Below are positions 6,701-8,275 of a DNA stretch of 8,275 bases, piece after piece (within the stretch, counting starts at the first letter, position 1; each line of letters begins with the position of its first letter). The stretch lies in the NCBI GenBank assembly GCA_031370485.1, contig JANMQK010000140.1, positions 1-8,275 on the forward strand, given 5' to 3'. The notes under the pieces are model-generated. The model saw nothing but the letters and a program-made list of their open reading frames with translations, was not told where the DNA came from and did not search any database. The translations under genes and the position numbers were made by a program. Source of the stretch: JANMQK01 sp031370485. Its GTDB lineage: Bacteria > Acidobacteriota > Polarisedimenticolia > Gp22-AA2.

Positions 6701-8275
6701 GCAGCAGGACGCCGACGGGGACGGCGTGGGGGACCTCTGCGACAACTGCCCCGCGATTCTCAACGCCGACCAGGCGGATGCCGACACGGACGGCGTGGGG
6801 GACGCCTGCGAGAACGACGACTTCGACCGGGACGGTATTCCGAACGCCGACGACGATTGCCCCGACACGGTGAGCACCGGGACCGGAGAGCGCTGCGGCA
6901 CTCCGACGATCGGCGCCTGCGGCGGAGGAGGCACCTGCACCGCTCCCCCACGAAACGTCGGCAGGGTCTGTGCCGCAAGCATCGACTGCACCTACATCGA
7001 CCGCGACTTCGACGGCGTCCGGGACGGTATCGACAACTGTGTCGAGACCTACAACCCGAGCCAGACCAACACCGACCACGACAACATGGGGGATGCGTGC
7101 GATCCCGACTGCACCGGCGCCTATGTCCAGTCGATCTGCCGGGCCTCCCCCTGGATAACTTGCACGGCCTCCGGCACCAACACGCCCCAGTGCACCAACC
7201 CGGTCCCCGGGACCTGCGGGGGGGACGGGAAGTGCACCGCCCCGATACCGGTGAAGGGGCTCTGCCGGGGCGGTAAGTGTGTCGATCCGATCGAGAAGAC
7301 CGGCCTGGCCTGCACGGTCGACCACGACTGCGCGAGGACCTGCACCACTCCCGGCCCCAATGCCGCGTGCGATTTCACGCCTCTTTCCACGACCGGCCTG
7401 GGCATCAGCATCGGCAGCGCCGCGACCTGCTTCACCACCGGGCGGAACGACAGGAACGAGGAGACCGGAGTGCCCGGCCGTTGCTCGACGGTGGACGATG
7501 ACGCCGACGTGGACGATGTGCCGGACGGCCTCGACAACTGCCCCACGATTGCCAACCCGCCCATCATCCCCGGGACACCGCGGCAGGCGGACCGGGACGG
7601 TGACGGACTGGGGGACCTCTGCGACCCGGCGGGGTCGGAGGACGACAACCGGGACAACATCCCGGATGACGTCGTCACGTTCACAGGCGCCATCCAGTGC
7701 AGCGGCCAGCCGCTGGCGAATCTGCAGCTTGTGTCGGCCGAGTATCAGGACCTCGATGGGGACCACGACCCGTTCCCGGACACCGGGGAGACGGGACGAC
7801 TGCGGCTTACGTTGAAGAACCTGGGCGGGCCGCTGACGGATGCGACGCTCATCCTGACCTCCGCCGATCCGAACGTGGCCTGCATCACTCAGCCCGCCCT
7901 CCTGGCCGGGAGCATCGCGGCCGGCTCGACCGTGACCCTGGGCAGCTTCGACCCGTTGCAGCCCGGCCTTACCTTCACGGCGAGCAACGCGCTGCAGGCC
8001 CTCCCGTTCCCCGCCCCGCCTCCGAAGATCCATCTCTGCGTGACGGTCCTTGCCGTCGAGACGCAGGGGACGGCGTCGCCTGTTTGCTTCGATCTCCTCG
8101 CCGACCTGAACCTCACATCTCCACCCGGCTCGCAGACCTTCACTTTCGGAGCGGACGGAGTCGCCGGGACGGCCGACGACGGGATCACGACCGAGAACTT
8201 CGATGTCGACCGGGATGGCGACGGCAACTTCACGGTGAAGGACACATTCCTGCAGGCGGTGGCTCCCGGGGTCTA
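675..8275 (+). CDS. Giant secreted subtilisin-like (S8) serine protease, kP-43-like, with Ca-binding and Cys-rich C-terminal domains; 3' end outside window
   Basis: The frame is open for 2,533 codons without a stop and runs off the edge. Upstream it is closed by TAG 612-614, and ATG 675 has AAGGAG seven bases before it. Layout by residue: signal peptide 1-33; propeptide about 143-297; S8 catalytic domain about 345-797 with Asp354 (VIDNGI), His409 (SHGNVVSS), oxyanion Asn560 (VGNNG) and nucleophile Ser692 (GTSFAAAYVTG). A jelly-roll follows with AVAWID (870-875), NDLDL (888-892) and RNVVEA (959-964), then an EF-hand-like pair at 1012-1033. Beyond that lie Ig-like, CARDB-like and probable MAM-like domains, four-cysteine inserts and thrombospondin type-3-like repeats. 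All catalytic residues are present, so activity is expected: peptide-bond hydrolysis outside the cell after propeptide removal. Known kP-43-type proteases are far shorter; the extra length is accessory. The substrate is unknown. Surface attachment or calcium-stabilised folding are inferences. The true C-terminus and any anchor or secretion tag are outside the window. Confidence 0.93.
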   Translation, partial: MKIPGMAPAWRNAARWALGILLLLALPAVLLRAGRLRPLDRPADPKDPQAALVEKEARWLDSRNLPEAFVPAPGRSPFGGAVAPRVVQAPAAADLLPTLTFGDLPWDEDLEHAPGKVPADFRAGPRDIVRAGPGRRLQAGLNYIELNDGAIRTRGIDAVLREASALGIVAGVLPRSVLLIYLEREKVQDAWRSPVVGRTRPVMPYEKIAGDYGARPEMNLHEAATLDVLSTVAFVPGMGGEGGALRLRAIRGVSEVMAEPFGGSVGARIHATALARVARLPEVLRVDPVRDMMTWNDENVPTVQMGSAEDGSFVRPFDDAGVDGGGLNAAGLPSGRRVNDGTTQVSPQIVSVIDNGISLDTPSFSQTATAVTITQIAPIGPAHRKVHSIIAVVDGGNDCDAPLSGSHSHGNVVSSAIAAYPSELGFFATRAGIGGATQPRGANLDGVARGARLIVTDIGDNTQCTINTLVEKGGNVTPGVLRTRLNEVICPKSIGVGGPCSGIVGGGTEVHLAVLPFGAPSNFSTLQFIADNGTYPQQAVDLDTFLYNNKDFMIVVPVGNNGALVNGNPAGNYAPVYPDLCDGTVVGDDLDNPRPIQISSPATAKSVIAVGSSASDCFTYFGTTDCEGTNSAFSSRGPATPQSLRMAPLVTVPGFDLADGPYTAGVAVFRSRDNDNNPPIEAQLDEGNIGTSFAAAYVTGAAAIVRDYFAQGFYPAGDRNAVDRVYNLSGALVKAALAASADFNEGNAGIGAPPLCRDLLRTRALDLGSPGGVPVGILGNIEQGFGRVVLTHVLPLARWSDDFTLHPASGNPKEYPAAGLLAWDYLATGETLIDNSGATSVTHTFRLASPHTITTTTGGTAVGAAQLRLAVAWIDIPSPAGSGGTLTNDLDLVLEGPGPDNCLALSDTRPDGGPCPGNAATDNVFYDGNNYDGGHGSASLDQWSRGRTAASGTERHDTRNVVEAIHLASDPNNDGSFADSPLYVGRWRVTVKRGAGGAMPGSITIFGQPGGEDFNHNGRLEAAEDFNGNGLLDLPGQPYALVVAGPVFLAEGAPASGPGTFPASALSFDRNRYSCADGAVLEVMDSTSGASASRSRASTTFTVLDPAGAVKDTEGGIGFAAGSAPGSTKSSPVPVRLLTPPIPGNGILEADTGDTLVATYAPAGQRAVTARAAVACTPDLVNAFFSAAGGNAVGSQVTLMGGCDADPYLDAGEVVTYGVALLNRSRTDEYAAVTATLTPSGSGAGAVRVLDSPRTIGRLPAGGSTAVFFQVFVDPAAANALAFTDRKVTMTLSLDAVSRGVRLARQAYSFTHALNSDRETFAYSTDYPAGGREVRDLNRNLSIDAPGGVDPFLGFVVPAEDVMFSSMDVPGGTAIGVASNRLGEDLDNSLTFGSTEFDIIPNGILDGGILKSCRGGTAPGKACTTNSNCGTGTCGAQVPWSFDTGNGGWTAFRHPASRAANVLGSPVWEPKTSGLCGFQTAAPDGDPAPGFQNGGAGVWHTGDGNPATPGPTATTCENHAQPFNAATPPRVEAIFDVLESPIVAKVHQLNDARGFPYDVEFQRLGLNLNIQLLDGYAGGGINIDNDVDSDAANSLLGQAFDTYAAQFRGGWPFGLMRFQAQGYAGTGIFPLSVLPPQRTFGPLLDPDLLIGLNGDETGFTGYTEPNPNRTSPIPQAPPDLLPAPLPGTPVPGVCNGGANAGLPCQTVTQAADCPGSTCAMETNTVAGPVRNFETTLIGYEGGFSSIINRNGSRLENAMAFLPGGAGNRWQIGIGFYAIESASHGTDYGLGIDDPVFEWKESHPEDEAALGHAPACARFNSPGQPAGGQCASLTVNRTNLFDCDGPVEITLFDAKCRTIGAGNSVPLGGACTTNAQCGTGGVCTAALSSVEVAVVTDSDAVRVGGALTPTAKRFTLNAVPGSPGQFRGTVVFSTVANDGNHVFTTPRSDTLFRVYYFDPLCDGDRDGQAGEDEFTNSDGDGIPASGFGSRCAGGAVSSCNDNCPDVYNPLQQDADGDGVGDLCDNCPAILNADQADADTDGVGDACENDDFDRDGIPNADDDCPDTVSTGTGERCGTPTIGACGGGGTCTAPPRNVGRVCAASIDCTYIDRDFDGVRDGIDNCVETYNPSQTNTDHDNMGDACDPDCTGAYVQSICRASPWITCTASGTNTPQCTNPVPGTCGGDGKCTAPIPVKGLCRGGKCVDPIEKTGLACTVDHDCARTCTTPGPNAACDFTPLSTTGLGISIGSAATCFTTGRNDRNEETGVPGRCSTVDDDADVDDVPDGLDNCPTIANPPIIPGTPRQADRDGDGLGDLCDPAGSEDDNRDNIPDDVVTFTGAIQCSGQPLANLQLVSAEYQDLDGDHDPFPDTGETGRLRLTLKNLGGPLTDATLILTSADPNVACITQPALLAGSIAAGSTVTLGSFDPLQPGLTFTASNALQALPFPAPPPKIHLCVTVLAVETQGTASPVCFDLLADLNLTSPPGSQTFTFGADGVAGTADDGITTENFDVDRDGDGNFTVKDTFLQAVAPGV
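1101..1565 (+). other. Propeptide region of the S8 protease
   Basis: Residues 143-297 begin with YIELND. They then show the pattern of large S8 propeptides: an LREASALGIVAGVLP segment, a VLLIYLER strand, and later LARVARLPEVLRVDPV, ending in WND just before the catalytic domain. Such regions assist folding and block the active site until cut off. Everything from the start codon through this region lacks cysteine, unlike the domain that follows. Family placement rests on pattern memory, not on a search. Confidence 0.6.
1707..3062 (+). other. S8 catalytic domain
   Basis: Residues 345-797 carry the full subtilisin set: Asp354, His409, Asn560 and Ser692. FSSRGP (nt 2571-2588) and QGFGRV before the domain end are also typical of the kP-43 group. 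The gap from His to Ser is 283 residues, against about 187 in kP-43 and 157 in classical subtilisins. Much of the excess is an insertion at about 464-525. The domain has eight cysteines (399, 464, 490, 500, 581, 617, 626, 756), an even number that would allow four disulfides in an exported protein. Confidence 0.88.
3708..3773 (+). repeat. Tandem EF-hand/dockerin-like calcium-binding segment
   Basis: Residues 1012-1033 contain two copies of an EDFNxNGxL pattern, EDFNHNGRL and EDFNGNGLL, twelve residues apart. The spaced Asp/Asn and the Gly match the calcium loop of dockerins and EF-hands. The segment sits in the jelly-roll just before PYALVVAGP, a strand usual at the end of kP-43-type C-terminal domains. 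Calcium binding is inferred from the residues. Confidence 0.6.
3861..4211 (+). repeat. Ig-like accessory domain, copy A
   Basis: Residues 1063-1179 are a beta-rich domain. It starts ALSFDRNRYSCADGAVLEV and ends with GDTLVATY and a strand containing AACTPDL-like residues. Key positions recur in copy B at 6162-6557: an Arg in the first strand, a Cys-x-Asp-Gly or Cys-Asp-Gly turn, a Val strand ending in Asp, and a final DTLxxxY strand. Copy A has no four-cysteine insert. The family name is unknown to me; the fold is an inference. Confidence 0.45.
4275..4562 (+). repeat. CARDB-like domain, copy A
   Basis: Residues 1201-1296 begin GGCDADPYLDAGEVVTY, with spaced Asp and Glu, followed by a VALLNRS strand and RLPAGGSTAVFFQV. 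This layout of a D-x-D-(4)-D-x-G-E loop, a strand with Asn, and a late AGGS/AGST turn recurs at 7734-8102. CARDB and related bacterial beta-sandwich domains are cell-surface adhesion-like modules. The assignment is by pattern only. Confidence 0.45.
4911..4976 (+). repeat. Four-cysteine insert, copy 1
   Basis: Cys1413, 1423, 1429 and 1434 have spacing x9, x5, x4, with the core GKACTTNSNC. It lies immediately before the probable split jelly-roll domain. It likely forms two disulfides in the exported protein. Confidence 0.65.
4992..6074 (+). other. Probable split jelly-roll domain (MAM / immune-inhibitor-A-like)
   Basis: Residues 1440-1800 open with WSFDTGNGGWTAFRH and a GVWHTGDGN strand. They close with NRWQIGIGFYAIE, then GLGIDDPVFEWKE. 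Start and end strands of this kind bracket MAM-like jelly-rolls in bacterial metalloproteases and adhesins. The middle holds a Pro-rich linker and the second four-cysteine insert. Seen: the aromatic and Asp-rich strand motifs. Inferred: that both ends belong to one fold. It could instead be two separate domains. Confidence 0.35.
5754..5828 (+). repeat. Four-cysteine insert, copy 2
   Basis: Cys1694, 1704, 1713 and 1718 have spacing x9, x8, x4. It follows a Pro-rich linker (5695-5750) and interrupts the probable split jelly-roll domain. Confidence 0.6.
6162..6557 (+). repeat. Ig-like accessory domain, copy B, carrying a four-cysteine insert
   Basis: Residues 1830-1961 repeat the pattern of copy A: SLTVNRTNLFDCDGPVEI at the start and SDTLFRVYYFD at the end. 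Between the first strands and the middle strand VEVAVVTDSD sits an insert with Cys1855, 1870, 1876 and 1882 (nt 6237-6320; core GGACTTNAQC). Copy A lacks this insert, so it was gained or lost as a unit. Confidence 0.45.
6237..6320 (+). repeat. Four-cysteine insert, copy 3
   Basis: Cys1855, 1870, 1876 and 1882 have spacing x14, x5, x5. It sits inside Ig-like copy B. Confidence 0.6.
6666..6869 (+). repeat. Thrombospondin type-3-like calcium-binding repeats, cluster 1
   Basis: Residues 1998-2065 contain NDNCPDVYNPLQQDADGDGV, then GDLCDNCPAILNADQADADT, then DGVGDACENDDFDRDG and DDDCPDT. This is the classic alternation of Asp-rich loops and paired cysteines (DxDxDGxxDxxDNCP). It would bind several calcium ions as an extended rod. 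A 15-base direct repeat, GACGGCGTGGGGGAC, occurs at 6720 and 6789, 23 codons apart, which suggests recent duplication. An EF-hand-like stretch (6552-6630) precedes it. Confidence 0.8.
6894..6989 (+). repeat. Cys-rich insert, copy 4 (diverged)
   Basis: Cys2074, 2082, 2088, 2099 and 2105 carry the core GRVCAASIDC. It separates type-3 repeat clusters 1 and 2. It is longer than copies 1-3 and its first half is glycine-rich. Confidence 0.45.
6993..7112 (+). repeat. Thrombospondin type-3-like repeats, cluster 2
   Basis: Residues 2107-2146 contain DRDFDGVRDGIDNCVETYNP, then SQTNTDHDNMGDACDPDC. This is one full type-3 unit with its next loop, matching the spacing of cluster 1. The Pro of the usual NCP is replaced by Val. 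Confidence 0.75.
7137..7370 (+). repeat. Cys-rich stretch with four-cysteine insert, copy 5
   Basis: Cysteines are dense from residue 2155 to about 2232. At 7278-7343 the spacing is x10, x5, x3 (Cys2202, 2213, 2219, 2223), with the core GLACTVDHDC, matching copies 1-4. The part before it has further C-G-G-x-G-K-C turns. It separates type-3 repeat clusters 2 and 3. Confidence 0.5.
7494..7670 (+). repeat. Thrombospondin type-3-like repeats, cluster 3
   Basis: Residues 2274-2332 contain DDDADVDDVPDGLDNCPTIA, a Pro-rich interruption, then DRDGDGLGDLCDPAGS and DDNRDNIPDD. The DNA at 7602-7625 is nearly the same as at 6720-6743 in cluster 1 (GGGGACCTCTGCGAC is shared), supporting a common origin. 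Confidence 0.75.
7734..8102 (+). repeat. CARDB-like domain, copy B
   Basis: Residues 2354-2476 begin SAEYQDLDGDHDPFPDTGE, then LRLTLKNLGG, LTSADP and SIAAGSTVTLG. The acidic loop, the strand with Asn and the AGST turn line up with copy A at 4275-4562. An acidic GADGVAGTADDG loop and a DVDRDGDGNF loop follow at 8148-8231, still inside the gene when the window ends. Confidence 0.45.

Noticed and set aside
6720..7625. Short direct DNA repeats as a possible CRISPR array
   Set aside because: They are in-frame codons for the Asp-Gly loops of calcium-binding repeats, unevenly spaced and embedded in coding sequence.
5565..8033. An 822-codon open frame on the minus strand
   Set aside because: Its translation is a low-complexity Arg/Gly/Val/Ala mix with no domain. 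The plus strand there encodes calcium repeats and cysteine motifs. In GC-rich coding DNA the antisense frame lacks stops because TTA, CTA and TCA codons are rare on the sense strand.
675..8273. Frameshift or pseudogene in the long gene
   Set aside because: The frame was followed line by line to the edge with no stop, and recognisable motifs stay in the same frame throughout, with all catalytic residues intact.

Overview
The window is high-GC bacterial DNA. Codon third positions are overwhelmingly G or C, there is a clear Shine-Dalgarno site, and no introns are seen. It contains the end of one gene, a 227-base intergenic region and the beginning of one very large gene, all on the plus strand. 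The large product is secreted, rich in aspartate-based calcium-binding repeats, and carries recurring four-cysteine inserts. That style is seen in big extracellular proteins of uncultured Acidobacteriota, Myxococcota and similar soil or sediment phyla. The phylum cannot be fixed from this window alone.

Bases 1-447 are the last 148 codons of a tetratricopeptide-repeat (TPR) protein whose start lies upstream. Bases 448-674 hold a weak hairpin after the stop codon and a good sigma70-like promoter (TTGACG, 17 bases, TATATG) with an inverted repeat in its spacer. A leader with two strong hairpins follows, then an AAGGAG ribosome-binding site.

From 675 to the end of the window (8275) one reading frame stays open for 2,533 codons with no stop. 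It encodes a secreted subtilisin-family (S8) serine protease of the large kP-43-like type. In order it has a signal peptide, a cysteine-free propeptide and a catalytic domain with an intact Asp354/His409/Asn560/Ser692 set and a cysteine-bearing insertion. A C-terminal jelly-roll domain and a tandem EF-hand-like segment follow. The rest is about 1,480 residues of accessory domains: two copies of an Ig-like domain, two copies of a CARDB-like domain, a probable split jelly-roll (MAM or immune-inhibitor-A-like), five copies of a four-cysteine insert, and three clusters of thrombospondin type-3-like calcium-binding repeats. The gene runs off the right edge; the last two bases are 'ta', so even the next codon is undecided.

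The two genes look like separate transcription units, because a promoter and leader lie between them and nothing links their functions. All other long open frames, including an 822-codon one on the minus strand, are judged to be shadows of the large gene. I see no RNA gene, mobile element or CRISPR array.
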